Below are positions 1-5,337 of a DNA stretch of 5,337 nucleotides, piece by piece; position 1 is the stretch's first letter, and the number at the start of each line of letters is the position of its first letter. The notes under the pieces are model-generated. The model was not told the DNA's origin, did not search any database, and was given only the letters and a program-made list of their open reading frames with translations. This DNA comes from Chloroflexota bacterium (GTDB lineage: Bacteria; Chloroflexota; FW602-bin22; JAMCYS01), in assembly GCA_021847625.1 (NCBI GenBank), contig JAJZQK010000295.1, positions 1 through 5,337 of the forward strand, in the 5' to 3' direction. The position numbers were made by a program, and so were the translations under genes.

Positions 1-151
1 CACCCCTCCGCAATTCAGACCTTGAGCTGTGCTCTGACAGGCAGTAGAATAGGGAGCAGCATCGGGGTGCCGCTAAGAGTTGTCATCATCGCCACGATCA
101 TGGTATGGAGACAACCTCAACCGTGACAGCGCTCAGGGGCGTGGGCCGCGG
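1..151. other. Upstream non-coding region, no gene recognised
   Basis: No gene can be supported here. One + strand frame is open from the window edge to a TGA at 124-126 (41 codons), but its translation matches nothing I recognise and shows no obvious coding signature, so it could be the end of an upstream gene or simply chance. The other two + frames hit stops early (by about position 25 and 45). The stretch is less GC-rich (first 60 bases about 57% by hand count) than the genes downstream, as expected for a promoter-bearing intergenic region. No tRNA, CRISPR repeat or rho-independent terminator with a U-tract was seen. Confidence 0.5.
22..50 (+). promoter_or_regulatory. Possible distal sigma-70-type promoter (weaker)
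   Basis: A TTGAGC hexamer at 22-27 and TAGAAT at 45-50 are separated by exactly 17 nt, resembling a -35/-10 pair. The match is weaker than the one at 152-180, and it would give a topA leader of roughly 180 nt. It may be a second upstream promoter or a chance match; there is no independent support. Confidence 0.25.
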
Positions 152-180
152 TTGACGCTGCACGACGAACTGACTATGAT
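152..180 (+). promoter_or_regulatory. Predicted sigma-70-type promoter of topA operon
   Basis: TTGACG (152-157, five of six to the TTGACA consensus) and TATGAT (175-180, five of six to TATAAT) are separated by the optimal 17-nt spacer. A transcript would begin near 187, giving a leader of about 50 nt before the topA ATG. It lies in the only sizeable gap in the window, directly upstream of five co-directional genes, so it is the best candidate for driving the whole cluster. In other bacteria topA promoters respond to supercoiling; nothing here shows that directly. Confidence 0.7.
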
Positions 181-217
181 TGGCTTCGTATGCGTTGCAG
201 CGATCCAGTCCGATATT

Positions 218-224
218 AAAGGAG
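218..224 (+). promoter_or_regulatory. topA Shine-Dalgarno
   Basis: AAAGGAG is complementary to the 16S rRNA 3' end. It sits 14 nt before the ATG at 239, longer than the usual 5-9 nt. No ATG, GTG or TTG start lies between the two, and the protein from ATG 239 begins exactly where TopA proteins normally begin, so the start is secure despite the long spacing. Confidence 0.6.
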
Positions 225-238
225 TCTTTCTAACATAG

Positions 239-2377
239 ATGGGCGGTAAGAAACTTGTCATTGTCGAATCCCCAGCTAAGGCTCGCACCGTGGGCCGATT
301 CCTGGGGTCCGGCTACGAAGTCCGGGCATCGGTGGGTCACGTCCGCGACTTACCCGCCAACCGGCTGGGAGTAGACGTAGAGCAAGACTTTGCGCCCCGC
401 TACGTTGTCCCGACCAAGAAGAAGGAGATCGTAAAGCAGCTTAAGGAACAGGCGAAAGGAGCCAGTTCCATCTACCTCGCCACAGACCCGGACCGGGAAG
501 GCGAGGCAATCTCCTGGCACCTCCTAGCAGCCCTCAACGTGAAGGACACGCCGGTGCAGCGGGTCGAGTTCCACGAGATCACCAAGGATGCCATTGCCGA
601 TGCGTTCGCACACCCGCGGGAGATCAACCAGGACCTAGTCAATGCCCAGCAGGCGAGGCGCGTTCTCGACCGGTTGGTAGGTTACAACCTTAGTCCCCTT
701 CTGCGCCGCAAGATGAGCAAGAAGGGACTCTCGGCCGGCAGGGTACAGTCGGTCGCCGTACGTCTGGTCGTCGAACGCGAGCGAGAGATTCAACAGTTTC
801 TGCCGCGCGAATACTGGACGCTCGAGGCCGAACTGGCGAAGCGGCCCGTGCGAGGCACGCGCGCGCCCCGCTTCAAGGCGAAGCTGCGCTCCGTACGCGG
901 GGAGAAGGCGGAGCTCAACAACCAGGAAGAGACCAGCAGCGTCCTCGCCGAGTTGCAGGGCGCCCGCTACGTGGTTACGGAGCTGCGCAAGCGCGATACG
1001 CAGCGCAACCCCGCACCTCCGTTCACGACGAGCACGTTGCAGCAGGAAGCTTCACGCAAGCTAGGCTTCACGGCGAAACGAACCATGGCCGTGGCCCAGC
1101 AGCTCTACGAAGGCCTGCCGATTGAGTCGGAAGGTAGCGTGGGCCTCATCACCTATATGCGCACCGACTCCACGAACTTGGCGGTCAGTGCGCTCGAGGA
1201 GACCCGCGAGTACATACGGGGTCGCTATGGGCCGGAGTACGTGCCCGCGAGCCCCCGCGTGTACAAGAGCCGGGCCAAGGGTGCCCAGGAAGCGCACGAG
1301 GCCATCCGGCCGACGGCGACTAGGCACGAGCCGGAAGTGCTGCGTAGCAGACTTACGAGCGACCAGTACCGGCTCTACAAGCTGATCTGGCAGCGGATGG
1401 TGGCCTGTCAGATGGCCTCGGCCCAGATCGAGACGACCACCGTCGACGTGGGCGCCGGGCCGAGCCTGACCGATCATACCCACATATTCCGGGCCGCGGG
1501 GTCGGTCATCAAGTTCCCGGGCTTCACCACGGTCTACACCGAGGGTCGCGACGAGGGTGACACGTCCGAGGACGAAACCGGACCACGCTTACCTGTGCTC
1601 AAGGAAGGAGAGGAAGTAGACCTCATCCAACTGCTGCCAGAGCAGCACTTCACGCAGCCACCGCCACGCTATACCGAGGCTACCCTGGTGAAGGCCTTGG
1701 AGGAACATGGCATCGGCCGACCGAGCACCTACGCACCTACTCTGTCCACGATCCAAGATCGCGGCTATATCGAACGCACGGGCAAGCAACTGGCGCCGAC
1801 GGAGCTTGGCTTCATCGTCAACGACTTGCTCGTCAAGCACTTCCCGGACGTCGTCGACGTCAGCTTCACGGCCGGGATGGAGGAGGAGCTAGACGAGGTG
1901 GCGCGCGGAGAAAGGGCGTGGGTCGGCGTGCTCAGGGACTTCTACGGTCCGTTCGCCGAGGACCTGAACAAGGCCGAGCACCAGATGGAGAGCGTCGAGA
2001 TCAAGCCGGAGCCAGCGGGGATTGACTGCGACGTCTGCGGCAGGCCGATGGTCATCAAGCGGGGACGCTTCGGGCGCTTCATCGCCTGCAGTGGGTATCC
2101 CGAGTGCCGCAACTCCAAACCCCTGGTGACTCCCACAGGCGCGAAGTGCCCCGAATGTGGGGGGGAGATTATCGAACGCCGCACGCGGCGGGGGCGCATC
2201 TTCTACGGGTGCTCGAACTATCCCAATTGTCACTTCGCCACCTGGAAGCGGCCGGTGACTGAGCCCTGCCCCGTCTGCGGCGGCCTAATGGTCGCCGACG
2301 AGAGGAAGGGAAACACGTGCACCGCCTGCGGGCACGTCGAAGGCCACGAGCAACCGAAGGCGGCGGCACGGGGCTAG
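239..2377 (+). CDS. topA: DNA topoisomerase I (type IA)
   Basis: TopA relaxes negatively supercoiled DNA by cutting one strand through a 5'-phosphotyrosine link, passing the other strand and resealing; it acts in the cytoplasm on the nucleoid. The 712-residue product begins with a Toprim domain (about residues 4-115): the VESPAKA motif with Glu10, the GHVRDLP motif, and the DPDREGE motif giving the metal-binding triad Asp83, Asp85, Glu87. The topoisomerase core follows (about 130-570) with the active-site Tyr306 in ITYMRTDS and the adjacent Arg308. The C-terminus carries three four-cysteine zinc ribbons: Cys597/600/617/623, Cys637/640/658/664 and Cys677/680/694/697. All key residues are present. 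Length and zinc-ribbon tail fit the bacterial TopA class rather than reverse gyrase or topoisomerase III. ATG 239 is chosen because the family motif starts immediately after it. It is first in a tight five-gene cluster; its TAG stop is 16 nt before the Xer-like gene. Confidence 0.98.
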   Translation: MGGKKLVIVESPAKARTVGRFLGSGYEVRASVGHVRDLPANRLGVDVEQDFAPRYVVPTKKKEIVKQLKEQAKGASSIYLATDPDREGEAISWHLLAALNVKDTPVQRVEFHEITKDAIADAFAHPREINQDLVNAQQARRVLDRLVGYNLSPLLRRKMSKKGLSAGRVQSVAVRLVVEREREIQQFLPREYWTLEAELAKRPVRGTRAPRFKAKLRSVRGEKAELNNQEETSSVLAELQGARYVVTELRKRDTQRNPAPPFTTSTLQQEASRKLGFTAKRTMAVAQQLYEGLPIESEGSVGLITYMRTDSTNLAVSALEETREYIRGRYGPEYVPASPRVYKSRAKGAQEAHEAIRPTATRHEPEVLRSRLTSDQYRLYKLIWQRMVACQMASAQIETTTVDVGAGPSLTDHTHIFRAAGSVIKFPGFTTVYTEGRDEGDTSEDETGPRLPVLKEGEEVDLIQLLPEQHFTQPPPRYTEATLVKALEEHGIGRPSTYAPTLSTIQDRGYIERTGKQLAPTELGFIVNDLLVKHFPDVVDVSFTAGMEEELDEVARGERAWVGVLRDFYGPFAEDLNKAEHQMESVEIKPEPAGIDCDVCGRPMVIKRGRFGRFIACSGYPECRNSKPLVTPTGAKCPECGGEIIERRTRRGRIFYGCSNYPNCHFATWKRPVTEPCPVCGGLMVADERKGNTCTACGHVEGHEQPKAAARG

Positions 2378-2383
2378 GGCCCC
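2370..2383 (+). other. Small GC hairpin across topA stop codon
   Basis: GGGGC (2370-2374) and GCCCC (2379-2383) form a 5-bp stem with a 4-nt loop that includes most of the topA TAG stop. No T-tract follows, so it is not a classical terminator. It sits just 10 nt upstream of the Xer-like ATG and, with the poor Shine-Dalgarno there, could influence translation coupling. In DNA this GC-rich such a short stem can arise by chance. Confidence 0.25.
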
Positions 2384-2393
2384 AGCCGACGGG

Positions 2394-3296
2394 ATGAGCA
2401 CGGAGCTCACACAGCAAGCAGACCCGCTCGCGGCGGAGCTCCGTGAGTACCTCGACGCCGCTCGCCACACACTGAGCGATCGAACGTGGGCCAACTATCG
2501 CCGGGACCTGGAGGAGTTCACCGCGTTCATGCGGCAGAACGCCGCACACTCATGCGGCGCGGTGACGCGGCCGCTAGTCCGCCGGTGGCTGAGTTCCTTG
2601 CGGGCAAGGGGCACAACGTCGGCAAGCATCATCCGAAGAGCAAGTGAGGTCCGCACCTTCCTGCACTTCCATGGGCATGCAGACGACCCGGAGGCAGATC
2701 CTTTTGCCGGCGTACGTTTGCCGAGGGCGACGCCGACGAAGGTAGCGGCTCTGTCACGCGAAGAGGTCGCCAGGCTCATAGCAGCGGCGGATGACTCGCC
2801 GCTGGGGCTGCGGGACAGAGCGCTGCTGGCGGTGCTCTATGCCACGGGGCTCAAGGTGACCGAGCTAGTCGAGCTCGAGGTGGGGCAGGTCGACTTGGTA
2901 AAGCAGCGACTGCTGCGCTGGGGTCCCAGCGGCCAGGCGCGGCCGGCCTTTCTGGGCTCGCCGGCGGCAGAGGCTCTGAGTGCGTATCTCGGCTTGAGTC
3001 GCCCCGCCCTGGTGGCTCAACGGCAGGAACGAGCCATTTTCGTGAGCCATCGCGGCCGGAGTCTGACGCCGAGAGCCGTGGAGCAGATCATCGCTCGTCG
3101 TGGAACGAGGATCGGCTTGAGGGTGAGGCCCTCCGACCTGCGGATCGCTTGCGCAGTGCACCTCCGCGAGGGCGGAGCAACTAGCCGGGCAATCCGCCAG
3201 TTACTGGGGACGGCAAGGCTGCCGTCATACGCCAATGCAAGAGATGGCGATTGTAGCGAAGGCGATTCGTCTTTCGTAACGACCGCGAACGATTGA
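2394..3296 (+). CDS. XerC/XerD-like tyrosine recombinase homologue, catalytic residues lost
   Basis: The 300-residue product has the length and two-domain layout of XerC/XerD, which resolve chromosome dimers at dif. Residues about 12-110 form the SAM-like core-binding domain (LSDRTWANYRRDLEEF region); residues about 118-285 follow the catalytic-domain framework (RDRALLAVLYATGL, FVSHRGRSLT, HLREGG, RQLLG). Catalytic positions are largely substituted: Lys154 where Arg I is expected (GLKVTEL against GLRVSEL), Pro178/Gln181 in the hairpin that normally reads GKGNKER, Ser247 for the His of HxxR with Arg250 kept, Ile251 for the following His, Thr273 for the His/Trp of LLGH, and Ala282 at the nucleophilic Tyr position (a Tyr lies three residues earlier at 279). 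The last 28 residues do not resemble the Xer tail. Strand transfer is therefore unlikely; a DNA-binding or partner role, or early decay, is inferred. The frame is fully open. ATG 2394 has no clear Shine-Dalgarno and follows topA by 16 nt, suggesting translational coupling. topA-xerC adjacency is known from Firmicutes. Confidence 0.85.
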   Translation: MSTELTQQADPLAAELREYLDAARHTLSDRTWANYRRDLEEFTAFMRQNAAHSCGAVTRPLVRRWLSSLRARGTTSASIIRRASEVRTFLHFHGHADDPEADPFAGVRLPRATPTKVAALSREEVARLIAAADDSPLGLRDRALLAVLYATGLKVTELVELEVGQVDLVKQRLLRWGPSGQARPAFLGSPAAEALSAYLGLSRPALVAQRQERAIFVSHRGRSLTPRAVEQIIARRGTRIGLRVRPSDLRIACAVHLREGGATSRAIRQLLGTARLPSYANARDGDCSEGDSSFVTTAND

Positions 3297-3316
3297 CATA
3301 CAGGGGTAAGAACACC

Positions 3317-3772
3317 ATGCGTGCTCTAATCGTGCACGGCCCGAACCTCAACCTTCTGGGCCAGCGTCAGCCCACCATCTACGGGACGACGACGCTTGAC
3401 CAAATCACCCTCATCATTGACAGCCGTGCGCAGGAGTTGGGCTGGGAAGTGAGTAGCTACCAATCAAACTCGGAGGGCGCGCTCATCGACTTCATACAGG
3501 AGCAGGCCCCCTCGGCCGATGGGCTGATTGTCAACCCCGGCGCCCTCACCCACTACGGGCTGTCCTTGCGTGACGCCCTGGCAGCCCTGGAAATCCCCAT
3601 CGTGGAAGTACACTTATCCAACATCTACGCGCGGGCGGAGGAATGGCGCCACCATTCCGTCATTGCGCCGGTAGCAAGGGGCCAAATCGCAGGGTTCGGC
3701 TGGAGGGGATATCTGGCAGCCCTGGATTTGCTTGCCCAGTTAGTGGCAGAAGCAGCGAGGGAGAGGCCGTGA
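3317..3772 (+). CDS. aroQ: 3-dehydroquinate dehydratase, type II
   Basis: AroQ converts 3-dehydroquinate to 3-dehydroshikimate (trans-elimination of water), the third step of the shikimate pathway, as a cytoplasmic dodecamer. The 151-residue product matches family length (about 145-150). Visible motifs: HGPNLNLLG at the N-terminus with Asn10; the lid loop GQRQPTIYG with Arg17 and the catalytic base Tyr22; NPGALTH with Asn73 and His79; EVHLSN with the proton-donating His99; and WRHHS with Arg111. The lid reads RQP where REP is usual, and one extra residue appears to sit between Arg106 and Trp110 compared with the common AREEFRHHS form. The start at ATG 3317 is preferred over the in-frame TTG at 3293 because family members begin one or two residues before the Leu-Ile strand leading into GPNLN, and an AGGGG element lies at 3302-3306 with 10-nt spacing. 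It follows the Xer-like gene by 20 nt and overlaps the next gene by 4 nt. Confidence 0.97.
   Translation: MRALIVHGPNLNLLGQRQPTIYGTTTLDQITLIIDSRAQELGWEVSSYQSNSEGALIDFIQEQAPSADGLIVNPGALTHYGLSLRDALAALEIPIVEVHLSNIYARAEEWRHHSVIAPVARGQIAGFGWRGYLAALDLLAQLVAEAARERP
3757..3772 (+). promoter_or_regulatory. aroQ/peptidase junction: RBS and 4-nt GTGA overlap
   Basis: GAGGGAGAGG at 3757-3766 is purine-rich and provides a Shine-Dalgarno (GAGG 3757-3760, 8 nt before the start). The peptidase GTG start (3769-3771) overlaps the aroQ TGA stop (3770-3772) as GTGA. This arrangement decides the peptidase start and implies translational coupling of the two genes. Confidence 0.75.
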
Positions 3773-4860
3773 GCAACCGACTCGAAAGCCTACGCCGACG
3801 GATGGCGGACAACGAGGTCGACGTCATCCTGATAAGCCAGCCGTACAATCGGTACTACCTGTCCGGCTTCACGGGCAAGGACTCGCCGGGCGGCGGAACG
3901 GCAGGCTGGCTGCTCATCACGCAGAGCGAGGCGTCGATCCTGGTGGGCTTCCTGTCGCTCGAACAGGCTCGGCACGAGTGCCCTGCTTTCGACGTCGTCC
4001 AGGTGGGCGCGAAGCCGTCGGAGAAGGTTGGGGAAATGGCGCGGACGGCCGGCTGGCGGCGTCTGGCCTGCGAGGGCAGCCATCTGACGCACACGGCATA
4101 CCTCGACCTCGCGTCCCAGGTCCCGGAGGGTTGTGAACTGGTCTCCATCGAAGGCTGGGTCGAAGAGCAGCGCGCCGTCAAGGGCGAGGACGAGATCGCC
4201 AAGATCCGCCGAGCGGCGGCGATCACGGACGGGGCGCTCGCCCACGTAGTGGCCACGGCGCGCCCCGGCATAACCGGCCGCGAGCTGGCCTGGGAAGCGG
4301 AGAAGTACATGCGTGAGGCCGGCGCGGAGGCGATGGCCTTCGAGGTAGGCTTCGGCTCGGGACCGGAGACATCAATCCCGCACTCCCATCCTACTGGCCG
4401 GCGTCTGAAGGCCGGGGAACCGATCTGGATCGACATAGGTGCGCAGTTGGAGGGGTACTGCTCCGACCTCACGCGAACCTTCGCCCTCGGCGAGGCAGAC
4501 CCGAAGCTTCGTGAGATCTGGGAATTGGTGTACAGAGCGCAACAGGGGGCACTCCGCGGCTGCCGGCCGGGGATGTCCGGCGGGGAGGTTGATGCCATAG
4601 CCCGCGACATCATCGCCGAGGCCGGCTACGGGCCTGGTTTTGGCCACAGCCTCGGCCACGGGGTGGGCCTCGTCGTCCACGAAGGGCCAAGGCTAGCAAG
4701 GGAATCGAGAGACGTACTGAAACCAGGTATGGTAGTGACTTTTGAGCCGGGCGTCTATCTTGAGGGGTGGGGTGGGGTCCGGCTGGAGGACCTAGGGGTG
4801 ATCCGTGAAAGCGGCGTCGAGCTTCTTTCTGCGGCGGAGAAGATGATGGTCGTCGGCTAA
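3769..4860 (+). CDS. M24 family metallopeptidase (Xaa-Pro aminopeptidase/dipeptidase type)
   Basis: Predicted cytoplasmic dinuclear-metal peptidase that removes an N-terminal residue next to proline (PepP) or splits Xaa-Pro dipeptides (PepQ); sequence alone does not separate these. From GTG 3769 the product is 363 residues. Residues about 4-130 form the creatinase/prolidase N-terminal domain (SQPYNRYYLSGFTG). Residues about 143-360 are the pita-bread catalytic domain with all five metal ligands: Asp222 (IDIGA), Asp233 (SDLTRTF), His297 (GHSLGHGVG), Glu326 (TFEPG) and Glu340 (RLED). The supporting His205 (IPHSHPTG) and His304 (VVHEGP) are also present. No signal peptide is seen. A longer in-frame start at ATG 3643 would add 42 residues read from inside aroQ with no family resemblance, so it is rejected in favour of the GTG with its Shine-Dalgarno and 4-nt overlap. 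aroQ-M24 peptidase pairs are common and usually precede efp; here a MEDS gene follows after 25 nt. Confidence 0.95.
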   Translation: MSNRLESLRRRMADNEVDVILISQPYNRYYLSGFTGKDSPGGGTAGWLLITQSEASILVGFLSLEQARHECPAFDVVQVGAKPSEKVGEMARTAGWRRLACEGSHLTHTAYLDLASQVPEGCELVSIEGWVEEQRAVKGEDEIAKIRRAAAITDGALAHVVATARPGITGRELAWEAEKYMREAGAEAMAFEVGFGSGPETSIPHSHPTGRRLKAGEPIWIDIGAQLEGYCSDLTRTFALGEADPKLREIWELVYRAQQGALRGCRPGMSGGEVDAIARDIIAEAGYGPGFGHSLGHGVGLVVHEGPRLARESRDVLKPGMVVTFEPGVYLEGWGGVRLEDLGVIRESGVELLSAAEKMMVVG

Positions 4861-4885
4861 ACGGTAGACAGAAAGGGGGGAAGAC

Positions 4886-5332
4886 GTGCACATCCAGGTT
4901 GCAGGCAAGAGGGAAGAAGTGACGCCCGGCTCGCATATCTGCCAGCTGTATAATCAGGCAGATGAGGCCATGAGCGTCACCCAGTCCCTGCTGAAGAGCG
5001 GTCTAACGAGCGAAGACAAGTGCTTCTGGGCCGGTCCTGCCAGCACGGCGGCCGAAGTGAAGGCCTTGCTGGAGAAAGGTGGGCCGAGGTTACGACGCGC
5101 ATTAGCCTCCGACCAAGTATCTTTCATAACGGAGAAGGACGCTTTTCTTAACAACGGGCGTTTCGATCCTTACCATATGGTCTCTGCTCATCAGACTTTC
5201 ATCGCCCAGGCGACGAAGGAGGGATGGCGCACCGTCCGCTGCGTTGTGGACATGACCTGGCTGACGCGAGGGATAGCCTCTTCACGAGACATCCTGAAAT
5301 ACGAGGCTGCCTGCGATGCTGTGTTCACCTAG
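4886..5332 (+). CDS. MEDS (DcmR-type sensory) domain protein, short C-terminus
   Basis: The product resembles the MEDS domain (methanogen/methylotroph DcmR sensory), a RecA/KaiC-like fold thought to sense small molecules and often found in front of histidine kinase or STAS/anti-sigma modules. From GTG 4886 it is 148 residues: PGSHICQLY (about 14-22), the GLTSEDKCFW region (about 39-48), NNGRFDPYHMVS (about 89-100), VVDMTWLTRG (about 120-129) and KYEAACDAVF (138-147). These match the family block order. The frame ends at TAG 5330-5332, immediately after the helix that normally leads into the last conserved strand (a CxYD-like block), so it seems about 20-30 residues short of a full domain and has no output domain. 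AAAGGGGGG at 4872-4880 is a good Shine-Dalgarno supporting GTG. Hand-counted GC over 4921-5280 is about 58%, lower than the peptidase gene (sample lines 68-70%). It may be a stand-alone short sensor, a truncated gene, or the product of a base error near the window end. No ligand can be inferred. Confidence 0.75.
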   Translation: MHIQVAGKREEVTPGSHICQLYNQADEAMSVTQSLLKSGLTSEDKCFWAGPASTAAEVKALLEKGGPRLRRALASDQVSFITEKDAFLNNGRFDPYHMVSAHQTFIAQATKEGWRTVRCVVDMTWLTRGIASSRDILKYEAACDAVFT

Positions 5333-5337
5333 ATCGG

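Noticed and set aside
156..202. 7-bp inverted repeat CGCTGCA (156-162) / TGCAGCG (196-202) flanking the -10 element, possible operator
   Set aside because: One or two 7-bp inverted matches are expected by chance in a 238-bp region, and the 33-nt separation is long for an operator or hairpin.
1061..1483. Antisense open frame (140 codons) within topA
   Set aside because: It is opposite the well-conserved TopA core; no family resemblance and no Shine-Dalgarno of note.
2394..3296. Annotating this gene as a functional xerC/xerD
   Set aside because: The nucleophilic Tyr and most of the other catalytic positions are substituted; the functional gene name would be misleading.
3293..3298. Perfect TTGACA, possible -35 of an internal aroQ promoter
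   Set aside because: The sequence 16-18 nt downstream (around 3315-3322) is not -10-like and would fall at the aroQ start codon, leaving no leader.
3293..3316. Earlier aroQ start at TTG 3293
   Set aside because: It would add eight residues before the conserved N-terminus and has poorer ribosome-binding context than ATG 3317.
3643..3768. Longer peptidase start at ATG 3643
   Set aside because: The extra 42 residues are out-of-frame aroQ sequence with no M24 resemblance; the GTG at 3769 has a Shine-Dalgarno and the typical 4-nt overlap.
3855..4613. Long antisense open frame (252 codons) within the peptidase gene
   Set aside because: It lies wholly opposite a gene with all catalytic motifs intact; the translation is Ser/Pro/Arg-rich with no recognisable domain, as expected of a shadow frame in GC-rich DNA.
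1..5337. CRISPR arrays, tRNA/rRNA genes, IS ends, phage genes, riboswitches
   Set aside because: No spaced direct repeats, cloverleaf-like sequence, terminal inverted repeats, transposase or riboswitch core was seen on reading both strands.

Overview
The window carries five protein-coding genes, all on the + strand and all packed tightly: topA (type IA DNA topoisomerase), a XerC/XerD-type tyrosine-recombinase homologue, aroQ (type II 3-dehydroquinate dehydratase), an M24 aminopeptidase (PepP/PepQ type), and a MEDS-domain sensory protein that ends just before the window edge. The gaps are 16 nt, 20 nt, a 4-nt overlap and 25 nt. With no terminator visible between them, the set reads as one operon driven from a good sigma-70-type promoter at 152-180.

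Organism: a bacterium with a high-GC genome (hand-counted sample lines in topA and the peptidase gene are about 66-72% GC). The roughly 710-residue TopA with three C-terminal four-cysteine zinc ribbons differs from the usual long, zinc-free, Lys-rich TopA of typical Actinobacteria. The aroQ-peptidase pair is the one that precedes efp in Bacillus and many other lineages. This suggests a non-proteobacterial, possibly deep-branching Gram-positive-related, Armatimonadota or Chloroflexota-like lineage. I cannot place it more precisely.

Layout: 1-238 is upstream non-coding DNA with one strong and one weaker promoter match. 239-2377 is topA, with an intact Toprim acidic triad and active-site Tyr306. 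2394-3296 is the Xer homologue. 3317-3772 is aroQ, 3769-4860 the metallopeptidase, and 4886-5332 the MEDS protein.

The most unusual item is the Xer homologue. It keeps full length, the N-terminal SAM-like DNA-binding domain and most of the catalytic-domain framework, but nearly every catalytic position is substituted: Arg I to Lys154, the beta-hairpin Lys lost, the HxxR His to Ser247, the second His/Trp to Thr273, and the nucleophilic Tyr to Ala282. Only Arg250 remains. It looks like a pseudo-recombinase co-transcribed with a topoisomerase, either repurposed as a DNA-binding or partner protein or caught in early decay. Two smaller oddities are a MEDS gene in the position where efp is often found, and the early stop of that MEDS domain.

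Functionally the operon is mixed: DNA topology (topA, Xer-like), the shikimate pathway (aroQ), peptide turnover (M24 peptidase) and a putative sensory module. This is consistent with a housekeeping cluster rather than a single dedicated pathway.
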